From NCBI RefSeq assembly GCF_028372415.1, contig NC_092878.1:30114903-30178902 (forward strand): a stretch of DNA of 64,000 nt. The letters are read 5' to 3'. Shown one piece after another: positions 38,331 to 48,126 of this stretch. Both the position numbers and the translations under genes were made by a program. Each line of letters opens with the position of its first letter. The stretch's first letter is position 1. The DNA is from Notamacropus eugenii. Lineage: Eukaryota > Chordata > Mammalia > Diprotodontia > Macropodidae. The notes beneath the pieces were generated by a model. It did not search any database, was not told where the DNA came from, and saw only the letters and a list, made by a program, of their open reading frames with translations.

Positions 38331-38522
38331 GCGTGGTAAAAGGACACAGAAAAGAATCTGGGGAATTATAATACAGTATTGAAAAAGAGGGCCAAAGGAA
38401 ATGGTACAAGCGAATGGCAGTTATCTTATCTTTGGAACAAGGGAACAAACTGAGGGAGCAGTATGGGCTTGGTCCATATGAGCCAGTAACACCCCTCACC
38501 AAGGCCGCAGACATTAGCTTAG
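38331..38522 (+). CDS. TP53BP1: TP53BP1 exon: second Tudor half and UDR start, damaged
   Basis: It aligns with human VVKGHRKESGELYYSIEKEG through KAADISL: GVVKGHRKESGEL, a stop, then YSIEKEGQRKWYKRMAVILS, LEQGNKLREQYGLGPYEPVT and PLTKAADISL. The Tyr codon expected after GEL is TAA at 38369-38371. Immediately before the expected first base the sequence is TTCTTCCCAC with no AG; a CAG placed there would restore a normal acceptor, so about two bases seem missing. The donor (TTAG|gtaaga) is intact. Apart from the stop only about two residues differ from human, so the damage looks recent. Length 192, phase 1 at both ends, so skipping the exon keeps the frame. Sequencing error cannot be excluded. 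Confidence 0.9.
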
Positions 38523-38599
38523 GTAAGATCGGTGTTCTCTGCAGCTAATCTCAGGAAGCCTTGTCAAGCCTGTATTAAAAGGCAGTCTTTTGGGTAGCT

Positions 38600-40885
38600 T
38601 GATTAACTTTGTTATTGTTGTATCCACTTGTGGCTGATTAGATGGAGATCAGGTGCATATTCCTGGGCCACTGTCTGTTCCTGTTTCCTTCCCGGAACCT
38701 TCTAGTAAATCGTTTTAATTAGATCTATGTTTACTTTGTCTGAGATCAGGACTGCTGTCCTTGCTTTTTTTTACTTCAGCTGAAGCATAATACATTCTGC
38801 TCCAGCCTTTTACTTTTGCTCTGTGTGTGTCTCTCTGCTTATAAACAACATTGTAGGATTATAGTTTTTGATCCACTCTGCTGTCTTCTTCCGTTTTATG
38901 GGAGAGTTCATCCTATTCACATTCACAGTTCTGATGACCAACTGTGCCTCTTTCTGTCCATCCTATTTTCCCCCTTGTTTGCACTTTTCTCTCACCTTTC
39001 ACCCTTTCCCTTCTGACCTGCTATGCTTCTGACCATCACTTTCCTCAATCTGCTCTCTCCTTTGTATCAGCTCCCTCCCTTTTCTTTCCACTTTTTCCTC
39101 TTACTTCCCATAGGGTAAGCTAGATTTCTAAAACCAGCTGTATGTATATCTTATTCTCTGTTAATCCAGTGAGATTAAAGTTCAAATGATATTTGCCCCC
39201 CTTGGGGCCTCCCTCACACTTCTCTCTGCTGTAATAAGTCTTTATGCCTCTTCTTGTGATGTAACTTATTCTGTCCTACCTCCCCCTTTCCTCTTCTCCA
39301 AGTACAAGTTTCACCCCTTAATTTTTTTTATCATCACATCAAAGTCAGCTTCTACCCACATGCTCTAATCTATGTGTGCCTCTTCTAACTATCCTGATAA
39401 AGATGCATCTGTCAGGAGTTACAAGTGTCACTTTCCCACGTAGGGATATAAACAGTTTAACCTTAATGAATAGCACTTTTTTTCTTTCCTGTTTACCTTG
39501 TTATGCTTCTCTTAAGTCTTGTAGTTAAAGATTGAATTTTCTGTACAGCTCTGGTTTTTTTTCTTTTCATCAGGAATAATTGACAGTCCCCTATTTCATT
39601 GAAGGTCTGTCTTTTCCCCTGAAAGATTATGCTCAGTTTTGCTGGGTAGTTGATTCTTTGTTGTAATCAAAGCTCCTCTGCCTTCCAAAATATCCTATTT
39701 CAAGCCCTCTGATCCTTTAATGTAGAAGCTGCCAAGTCTTGTGTAATCCTGGCTGTGGTTCCGTGATATTTAAATGATTTCTTTCTGGCTGCTTGCAGTA
39801 TTTTCTCCTTGATCTGATAATTCTGGAACTTGGCTACAATATTCCTTGGCGTTCTCATTTTGGGGTTTCTTTCAGTAGGTGAGTCTTTCAATGTCTGTAT
39901 TACCCTCTGATTCTAGGCATCAAAGCAGTTTTCCTTGATAATTTCTTGAAAGATGCTGTCCAGGCTTTTTTTTTGTTATGATCAGGGCTTTCTGGTATTT
40001 CAATAATTCTTAAATTATCTTTTCTGGATCTATTTTCCAGATCAGTTGTTTTTCGCATGAGGTATTTTACATTTTCTTCTATCTTTTCATTCTCTTGCTT
40101 TTATGTGATTGATTCTTGATGTCTCATAGAATCATTTCCTACCACTTGCCCAACTTTAATTTTTAAGGAATTATTTTCTTCAGTTAGCTTTTTGTACCTT
40201 TTTCCATTTGGCCAGTTCTACTTTCTAAGAAATTGTTTTCTTCGGTCAATTTTTGTCCTTTTTCAAACTGTTGACTCTCTCTTGAATACTTCTAATTTCT
40301 TTTCCCAGTTTTTTCTTCTACCTCTTTTATTTGACTTTTTAAATCCTTCTTAAACTCTCCCAAGAAGGTATTTTGGGCTTGAGACCAATTGAGACCAAAG
40401 GGAATGCCCCCTTTGAGGTTTTCTGGATGTAGGTTTATTGACAATTTTGCTTTCCTCTGAGTTTGTGTTTTGATCTTCCCTGTCACCGTTGTCACTTTCT
40501 GTTATCAGTGTTTGTTTTTGCTTCTTGATCATTTTTGGAGCCTGTTTAGTAGTTTTTAAAGTTGAGCTTTCCTGCTAGAGTACAGGCCACACTGTCCCAA
40601 GCTTCTTGTGCTAGGGGCCAGAGGCCTGGTCACTAGCTTTGTGTACTGGGGCCTCAGGTACTGGTAGCTTACCTGTTGATGAGATAGAATCCTAGTGGTG
40701 GTATCTGGCATGTGCTGAGGCCAGGTGGAGTTTTTCTGTATTTCTCTTGGGCTGCACTGAAGCACATGGAAAGTCTGGCCACTGAAGGATGCCTGCCCCA
40801 CCTTGTAGTAAATCCTTAGGCTTCTTGCCTCAGCCCAGCAGAGATAAAGCAAATCTTCAGTCAACCCTCCTCAGCTCAGCAAGAA
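38600..40885 (-). mobile_element. L1 LINE 5'UTR, ORF1 and ORF2 start, antisense, 3' end missing
   Basis: Read on the - strand: 5'UTR-like 40885-40560, ORF1 remnants (39700-40500, with KEKILQAARKKSFKYHGTTA and RITQDLAASTLKDQRA), then early ORF2 sequence (to about 38600). Typical L1s lose the 5' end; here the 3' end is absent and the copy stops about 80 bases from the damaged exon at 38331-38522. Confidence 0.75.
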
Positions 40886-41031
40886 GTAAAACAAATCTTC
40901 AGCCATAGAAGTGTGAAACAAAATATGGAATGGTCTTAGAATATGTTTTATAGTGCAGTGGGAAGTGTGAGGGAAGGATTCGGGGCCTTATATTGTGAGA
41001 ACTAATTACTTTCTGTCTTACTTGGTTATAG

Positions 41032-41242
41032 ATAATTTGGTGGAGCGTAAGCGAAAACGACGAAGTAACCTCAACTCCCCAGGCACCCCCACTACCTCCA
41101 GCAGCAGTGCCACTGCCACTCCTCCTCGTAAAGCTCTCGAAAGTCCCCGAGTCTCTATGGGGCCTCTCTCTGGGAAGAGGAAACTGATATGCCCTGAGGA
41201 AGATTGATCCCCTGCCAAGCGAGGCAGCAAGTCTGCCACAAT
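41032..41242 (+). CDS. TP53BP1: TP53BP1 exon: UDR and NLS, damaged
   Basis: The acceptor GGTTATAG is intact. The frame reads DNLVERKRKRRSNLNSPGTP, ... SPRVSMGPLSGKRKLICPEE, D, stop (TGA, 41205-41207), SPAKRGSKSAT. Human has GKRKLITSEEERSPAKRGRK, so the Arg codon before SPAKR has become TGA, a change expected from a CGA CpG codon. The stop lies between the two basic halves of the bipartite nuclear localisation signal. The 3' border is also abnormal: the human VKPG end is not readable and the only nearby GT (AAT|gtaaat, after 41242) gives the wrong phase for the next exon. Frame-preserving if skipped (phase 1 in, phase 1 expected out). Confidence 0.88.
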
Positions 41243-41304
41243 GTAAATGCTCTTCCTTCAGATACCTTCATGACATGCAAATGGTAGTCTTCTTGGCAAA
41301 AGAT

Positions 41305-41310
41305 AATAAA
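41305..41310 (+). promoter_or_regulatory. AATAAA hexamer in intron, possible premature poly(A) signal
   Basis: It lies about 65 bases after the damaged donor region of the exon at 41032-41242. A second AATAAA is at 42345-42350, before the next exon. Use as a poly(A) signal is inference. Confidence 0.3.
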
Positions 41311-42598
41311 GTATTGTGAAAAACAAAGTAGTGTTAATTATGTGGCCTTTTGTTCTCCTGGTAATGAGCTGTGTACATATTCAGCTAGGCAGGGCGTAAG
41401 ATGCTTTCATATAGCCTCCTGTTTTAGGGCACTCCAGCTCATTGAGGAGTTAATCACTCCTTTCTACCCCCTCACCACAATATTCTTGGCAGAGTAAGGT
41501 AAAGAGGGAATGGCAATAATATCTGAAACATTTAAATGATAATTTTTGTGATGGGGGTAGTTGGGGGGTGGGGGGCCTGGGAAAAGAATCAGGGCTGATG
41601 GGGGCAAAATTTAGAGGCAGGTGAAGTTTGTGGTTGTCACTTATCCATGGTACATGTGCTTCTTGGTGTCTCATTTGCCCTCAGAACCTGGGAACTCATT
41701 GTCTCACGATGTCCAGCGACTGTCCAGCACTGCTTCATTGTGGCACTTTGCATGACTTTTACTAACCTGTGTTCCATGTTCCAGTGGCTTCTCCAGTCTC
41801 TTCAACTTTAATGAATTCTTATTCCTTTGGTGCTGGGATGTAGGAAAGTAGTTTGATTAAATTGCAGTGTTAAGTTTTATTAAAAGGGCAGCTGTTTTTG
41901 TGTTCAGACTTGTTGGTTGTATCTTCATCATCTGGGTGTCAAAATGTCCCTAGATGCAAGCTTCTTTCTAGCTCGTTCTTTTATCTGGGGAAAATGTTAC
42001 CTGTCATCTTCGTCTTTATATGAGCCTTACAGTCAATTTTCCTGACACAAATCCCCATTTTCTTTTATTCCTGGAAAATTGAACAAAGAGGATCAAACAA
42101 ATCTGGATGTGTCATAAACCCTTAGCTAACAGGTTCACCTCCTTCCCAGGTACTGGAAACAGTAACAGAACAGACACTGACCAGGGGGGAGTTCTAATGA
42201 CCATGAGTCCTCTCCTAGCTAGTCCCGTAAACGTTTGGTTTGGATGTGTAAAAATTCTAATTATTTTTGTGTATTGAAAGATTTTTCATTTTATGCATAT
42301 CACCGTGTCATTGATTTTATTATGATTTTTATTTAAGTTAAAAAAATAAAATTTTCATTTATGTTTACTCTACATAGTTGTTTTTGTTTTTTCCTCATGT
42401 AACATAGTTGTCATCTCAGAAGTAAACAAAATAGAGTGGAATGTTGTATACTACTTTGTACTCAGGCAGGTAGGATTCATTTAATTTAACGAACATTTAT
42501 ATGTGCCTACTGTGTGTAGAATGCTATATTCTTAGGTTCCTTGGCTCTGGTACAACGTGAGAGTTCTCTGTAATAATGTTGTTTTTGTTCTTAACCAG

Positions 42599-42814
42599 GT
42601 ACCGTGGGAGTAGGAGAATTTGTGAGTCCATGCGAAGGTGGAGACAATGCTGGAGAGCCATTAGCTTTGGAAGACCAGAGGGGACCGTTACCCCACAACA
42701 AGACTTTGTTTCTGGGCTATGCTTTTCTCCTCACCATGGCCACAGCCAACGATAAGCTAGCCAACCGATCTAAATTGCCAGATGGTCCTACTGGGAGCAG
42801 TGAGGAAGAGGAGG
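42599..42814 (+). CDS. TP53BP1: TP53BP1 exon: linker before BRCT
   Basis: This 216-base exon, TTAACCAG to GAGG|gtgaga, reads VGVGEFVSPCEGGDNAGE, PLALEDQRGPLPHNKTLFLG, YAFLLTMATANDKLANRSKL, PDGPTGSSEEEE; the human sequence is nearly the same. NKTLFLGYAFLLTMA is the start of the first BRCT repeat. The exon begins with two bases of a codon whose first base must come from the previous exon (phase 1). This also fits a direct join to the exon ending at 36091. Confidence 0.96.
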
Positions 42815-45800
42815 GTGAGACCACTGTCCTCATTTCCCATGGAAATTTGTGGGTTTCTGACATAGCTTCCCATTTCCCTCATATTTATTCTAGTTGCTCC
42901 ACTTGTTTAGTAAGCCTGTGCTTGGTGCCCTTTGTCAAGTAGAGAAGCTCTAAAACAAGTGGAAATCGACCCTGAACTAAGGACGGAGGAAAGCAAACAC
43001 GCCTCCTCTAAGTAGCCGACGTCTTTCCTATCCAAGTTTTAAGGAAAAGGCTGTAGCAGAACTGGTGGGAGGGGGAGAAAGGCAACTGGCTTTCAGGGGA
43101 CTTTGGAAGGGGGGGTATGTGGCGATAGCAGGTCTTCTGTCAAGGACTGTCAACAAGCAATTTCTAGACATTTTTCATCCATTTGACTGCAAACTAAACG
43201 TACAATTATGTTAATAACATCATGGGGAGTTATGAGAAAGACTTGTTCTCTGCCTTCAGAAAGTCTTGAGTCTTAAGACTCTTAAGAGGGAAAAAAGGAA
43301 AGTATGAATTTAAATAAGAATGGCTGACAAAAACACATCAATCTACCCATTATGGCTAAGGCTCAGACTTTTCTCTAATGTGATATTTGAACACTAGCTA
43401 CGGATTTCTGGCTGACATTAAGTCTTGGAAGAGCAAACTGTATTTGGCGGTAGTATCACCATTAGTGATCAGCAGCCATAGTAGCTCTTCAGGGTTGTGT
43501 CTCTAACCCCAGTTAATGAACAAGCTATTTATTTTTGCTGAATTTTTAACATTAGCCAAACCTCCCTGTACAATGTTAATATTAGTTGAATGTTAGCCAA
43601 AATTTGGATTTTCTGATAAGTGCCAAGTATTCAGAGAAATGGGAAAAATGTAAAGGAGGGCAGGATTTGCAGGAGACATCTTGGAAGGCTACAGGGAATC
43701 ACTTTAGCAGAAAAGAGAAGCAATTGTGCTTCATTTTTTGTTACTGGTGGTGTGTTTTATAACTTGGAGAATGAATAGGGGCATGGAAGGGACAGGAAGT
43801 GGATGAGCTTTTCCCACTAAAGAGAATTGAGGTGTAATAGAAAGGCTTCCTCTTGAACTCATTGGAATCCAAAAATATATAGCTTGTTAACTGGCTTCTA
43901 AGCTGATTATATATTTGGATTTGATTGTATAGGTAATTTGTGTTCTGAAAAGGGGACATTGATATTTGGGGCCTCATTTTTCTTTACCTTCCTAATGTTG
44001 CCAGATCTTGTTCTCATTCATATTCTTTCTCCTTTCTTGCTTCTCTTTCTCCCAGCCTTCTGCTTCTCACCCTTAAGAATTTTGATGATAAAAATCCCCA
44101 TTTCATCGTCCTCATTTTCATGCACTATAATCATGTAACAGCATTGATTCCCAAGTAACTGGACTCTGAGAAGGGAAGGAGCATGAGGTCATCCTGGGGA
44201 TTTATATGGGATGACGGGTTAAAGTGGTTGGTTCTAGGACTGTTAGGAATCCATTCAGTTTTTGGTTCTGTCCCATCAGGTAGGGAAAATTGTATCTCCA
44301 AATACAGACGTTGAATCCGTAGTAACTGGGATAAATTAGAGAATATATAAGACAATACAGTTGGAGGTTAAAACCTAAATAGGCACAAAACTAGCAGTCC
44401 TATAACAAAAAACAATTGAAATGAAATTACTAATGTACTAGAAGGTGAATGTGACTCATCATCACGGACTATTAAGTCAACATAATGACGCTGCATTGTA
44501 TTCTTGTGGTGTCGGGTCAGACCTTTGTAGATGTCCAGTTTTGGTATTTATTTTAAGAGAGATATAGAGTAGCTAAAGTCTGCACAAAAGAGGAATAATT
44601 AGAGGAAGAGCAAACAGAAACTTGGTGGAAAACATCAATAGGTTGAGGCATTAGATGTAAATGACTGGCTCAGGAGTTCATTGAGTGTGTGAGGTGGTAC
44701 CGGAAGCAGGGACCTGCAGCTCTGATTTTCTCCTGGAGTGCTGTTTTATATTTGACCTAGAATAGTGGACTGGAGGATATCTCCCAGGTTCAGTTTTTAG
44801 CTCTCCTGTTTATTAGTTGTGTGACCTTAGGCAAGTAGCTTAACATTTGTGCCTTCCTTTCTTCTCTAAGACGAAGCTAACATTTCACTGTGCACCTCAC
44901 AATAGTTGCTGTGGGGAAGGTACTTTATAAACTTAAAGGCATTATATATAAATATGAGCTAATATTATAGAGTAAGGTGATTATTTCTGGAAATTTTTGA
45001 TGGGGAGGGTGGAGGGTTGAAATAGAAAACCATGCACTGGATTGGGTTTTTTTTTTTTTTTTTTTTAACATTAAAACAAATTAATCTGAATCCAGTCGGC
45101 TAGAAGCCTTAACCAGAATTTTCTCTCTCATTTGTAATTTCTATATTCCATTTACATTGGAGAGGAGTAAGTGACCCAAAAGAAAAAAAAATTGATTGAG
45201 GATTTGTTTAAAAACAACACCCCTAAAGCTTTCAGGATAGAACCTGGTATCCGTGACTGCCACCTTCTACAGCAACTTTAAGATTATATGGTAATCATTA
45301 ATATTCAGATTTCATCTAAATATAATATCTGATTTATCAAATAACAGGTTTTCTTTTATTATCCTCTACTAAGGCGTTGGCTAATAATACATTCTAGAAA
45401 AATTTTTCAACAAAAATTGAGACAGTTTTTCCGGATAATCCATAAATTACATTGGGATGTCTCCCTTTTTGTCCTCCAGCACTCCTGTACTGCTCCCCCT
45501 GCCCGGCCTCTGCCTCCAGCGTTTTGGGCACATTAAGTGTTAGTGTGGGTGGGGGGAAAGTGTGAATGAGGGGGATGTGTGAAGGTCTATGTAAAGAGAG
45601 TACTCATCAGTTGTTCTTCATCTCCACAGAGGACAGAACTAGAGGAAATGGGCTAGTTTGCAGCAGGAGAGATTTAGGTTAGACATAAGGAAGAACTTCC
45701 TGATGGTAAGGGTTATTAAACATTGGAACAGACTATCCTGGGAAGTTGGGGGATTTCAATCCCTGTAAGCAGCCATGGTCTAGATGCAGTCCTGACTGGG

Positions 45801-46051
45801 AAGATTCTCGATATTCTTTCCACCTTTATTGTCCTATCTCCATTCCTCAACTGTCCCACCACCCTTTCTTCTGGCAGCCTTTTCCACCTTTCAAGAACTC
45901 TTTTGATCCATGGGGAGACCCTTGAACTGGCTTTGGAGACAGCTGGGGAGTGGGAGAATGGGTAGTAGGAAGCCAAGTATAAAATAGGAGATCACAAATG
46001 AGAAGTTTCTGGCAATAACTGGATTTTACTGGTTCTTCTCACTTGATGTAG
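42815..46051. other. Intron with little recognisable
   Basis: A MIR-like SINE (+) lies at about 44725-44960 and a CR1/L3 fragment at 45620-45810. A poly-T run (45045-45066) and AT-rich sequence fill the rest. No exon was seen. Confidence 0.5.
45620..45810 (+). mobile_element. CR1/L3-type LINE 3' fragment
   Basis: 'gcaggagagatttaggttag', 'ataaggaagaacttcctgat', 'ggaacagactatcctgggaa' follow the CR1/L3 3' consensus; same family as 9810-10215. Confidence 0.6.
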
Positions 46052-46146
46052 AATTTTTGGAAGCTCCCCCTTACAACAAGCAGTATACAGAGTCCCAGCT
46101 TCGAGCAGGAGCTGGCTACATTCTTGAAGACTTCAATGAAGCCCAG
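46052..46146 (+). CDS. TP53BP1: TP53BP1 exon: BRCT1, part
   Basis: This 95-base exon, GATGTAG to CCCAG|gtgagc, reads EFLEAPPYNKQYTESQLRAG, AGYILEDFNEAQ with the first Glu split over the intron; human has EFLEIPPFNKQYTESQLRAG and an identical remainder. It belongs to BRCT repeat 1. Open, in phase. Confidence 0.97.
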
Positions 46147-46548
46147 GTGAGCATTTCCTCTTTTGTAGCTACATGAAGTTGCTGTACATCAGATGCTGGG
46201 GTAAGTAGGGCATAAAGTTGAGGCTTAGCATGGGGAGAATACTGTTGCTAGGAACAGAAAAGATGGGGATTGGAATTGGAAAGAAATTTGCACTTCACAT
46301 TTCTGATTTTTGGCCTGTAGACTGGCATTATTTGCGAATTTCTGCAGGGGCATTAGGGCATTCTGGAGGTTTGGTGAGTTGCATTAAAGGGAAATAAGAA
46401 GCTTTTTTGGCACCTGGACGGGCTAAGGCACATGGTACTGTCTGGAGGGCTTCGTCTCAGTTCCCCTCTCAATTTGTTGGGAATACCTTTCAGGGATCAT
46501 CTTAGAACAAAATCACTGAGTGTATCTGCTGAATTTCTTCCTTCTCAG

Positions 46549-46748
46549 TGTGATGTGGCCTATCAGTGTCTTCTGATTGCGGATCAGCACTGTCGGACCC
46601 GCAAGTACTTCTTGTGCCTTGCCAGTGGGATCCCTTGTGTGTCTCATGTCTGGGTCCACGACAGCTGCCATGCCAACCAGCTCCAGAACTATCGAAATTA
46701 CTTGCTGCCAGCTGGGTACAGTCTTCAGGAACAGAGGATCCTGGAATG
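46549..46748 (+). CDS. TP53BP1: TP53BP1 exon: BRCT1 core
   Basis: This 200-base exon, CTTCTCAG to AATG|gtaagg, reads CDVAYQCLLIADQHCRTRKY, FLCLASGIPCVSHVWVHDSC, HANQLQNYRNYLLPAGYSLQ, EQRILEW. It is almost identical to human (CNTAYQ, LEEQRILDW). It carries the GIPCVSHVWVHDS BRCT signature with the conserved Trp, and is followed by the inter-BRCT linker, the region that contacts p53 in the known structure. Confidence 0.97.
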
Positions 46749-46864
46749 GTAAGGATTCTGAAGTCCATTTTGAATTCAGTAGCATTGTAGCAAATGTGCA
46801 AGTGAGAACCTGGGCAGGGCAGTACTGTGTGCAGTGATAAGCTTTGGGTGAGAAAGGCTTCTCA

Positions 46865-48110
46865 CTCAGTAAGCATTTATTAAGTGCATATTACGTGCTG
46901 GGTGTTGTGCTAAGTACTAGGGATAAAAAAGACAATCCCAGCCCTCTAGGACCTTACAGTCTAATGGGAGAGATGCAGATAGTTATGTACAAGTAAGTTG
47001 AATACAGAATAAACAGGAAATAATTAAAAGAAGGAAGGCACTAGAATTAAGAGGGGTTGGGAAAGTCTTTCTGTAGAAAATGAGATTTTAAAAACAAGCA
47101 GAATTTTATATTTATATTTTATATTTGATCCTGGAGGCAATAGGGAGCCATTGGAGTGTATTGAGTAGTGGAGGGCTGACATGGTCAGACCTGCACTTCA
47201 AGAAAATGATTTTGGTGGCTGGAGGGTGGACAGGAGCAGGAAGAGATCGGAAGCAGGTGGGCCTGTACCAGGGTGTGGCCTGTCTGAGGAGAGAAGGGGA
47301 CATATTTGAGAGATGTTGCAAAGGTAAAATCAACAGGCCTTGGCCACAGATTGGATATGGGAATGAGAGATAGTAAAGAGTCCAGAACAACTCCTACATT
47401 ATGAGCCCGAGGGACTAAGAGGATGGTGTTACATTTGACAGAAATAGGGAAATGGGGTGGGGGAGAATGTTTAGGGGGAGAGATGAGTGATTTTTAGATG
47501 TGTTTAGTTTGAGATGTCTGAAAAGAAGTTGGAAATGAGAGATTGAACATCAGGAGAAGTTGGGACAGGTAAATTTGAAAATCAACACAGAGAAGAGAAT
47601 TAAATTCATGGGAACTATGAGATTACCAAGTGAAGTAGGATAGAGGGAGAAAGGAACAGGGCTCAGGACACAACCCTGTGTGACACCTGTAATTAGAGGG
47701 CATGAACACTGAAACCGAGCTGTCTAATAAGTAGGAGAACCAGGAGACAGTAACGTCTAAAAGACCTGGAGAGAAGAAAGTATCAAAGGCTCTGGTTTGG
47801 TCGAAGGGAATGAGGACTGAGAAAGCCCGTTGGTTTTGGCAATTAAGAGATCGTTGGTGACTTTGGAGAGAGCAATTTCAGTAGATTGATGAAGCTGGAA
47901 GCCAGGTTGCAAGGCGTTAAGAAGAGAGTGAGAGGAGAGAAAGGCGCTTGTTACAGATGGCTTTTTCAGGTTTAGTCTTACAGGGCAGAAGAGATACAGG
48001 ATGATTTAAGGCATGGAAGGATCAAGTGCTGTTTTTTTCAGGATGGAGGAGATACGTTGTCTATGTTTCTCTAGGCAGTAGAAAGGAAACGAGGAGGCAA
48101 TGAAATATGA
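46865..48110 (-). mobile_element. L2-type LINE, antisense, left part
   Basis: Antisense L2 from 'gcatttattaagtgcatatt' (3' terminus) through 3'UTR and coding remnants, parallel to 12200-13980. It resumes at about 51260 after an inserted L1-derived element. Confidence 0.75.
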
Positions 48111-48126
48111 AAAATAAGTTATAAAG

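Noticed and set aside
38331-38522. Stop-codon readthrough or recoding at the TAA.
   Set aside because: The acceptor is also missing and a second stop lies in the next exon; nothing in the context points to recoding.
46502-46837. Frames overlapping the BRCT exon in other frames and strands.
   Set aside because: They are shadows of the conserved TP53BP1 exon at 46549-46748.
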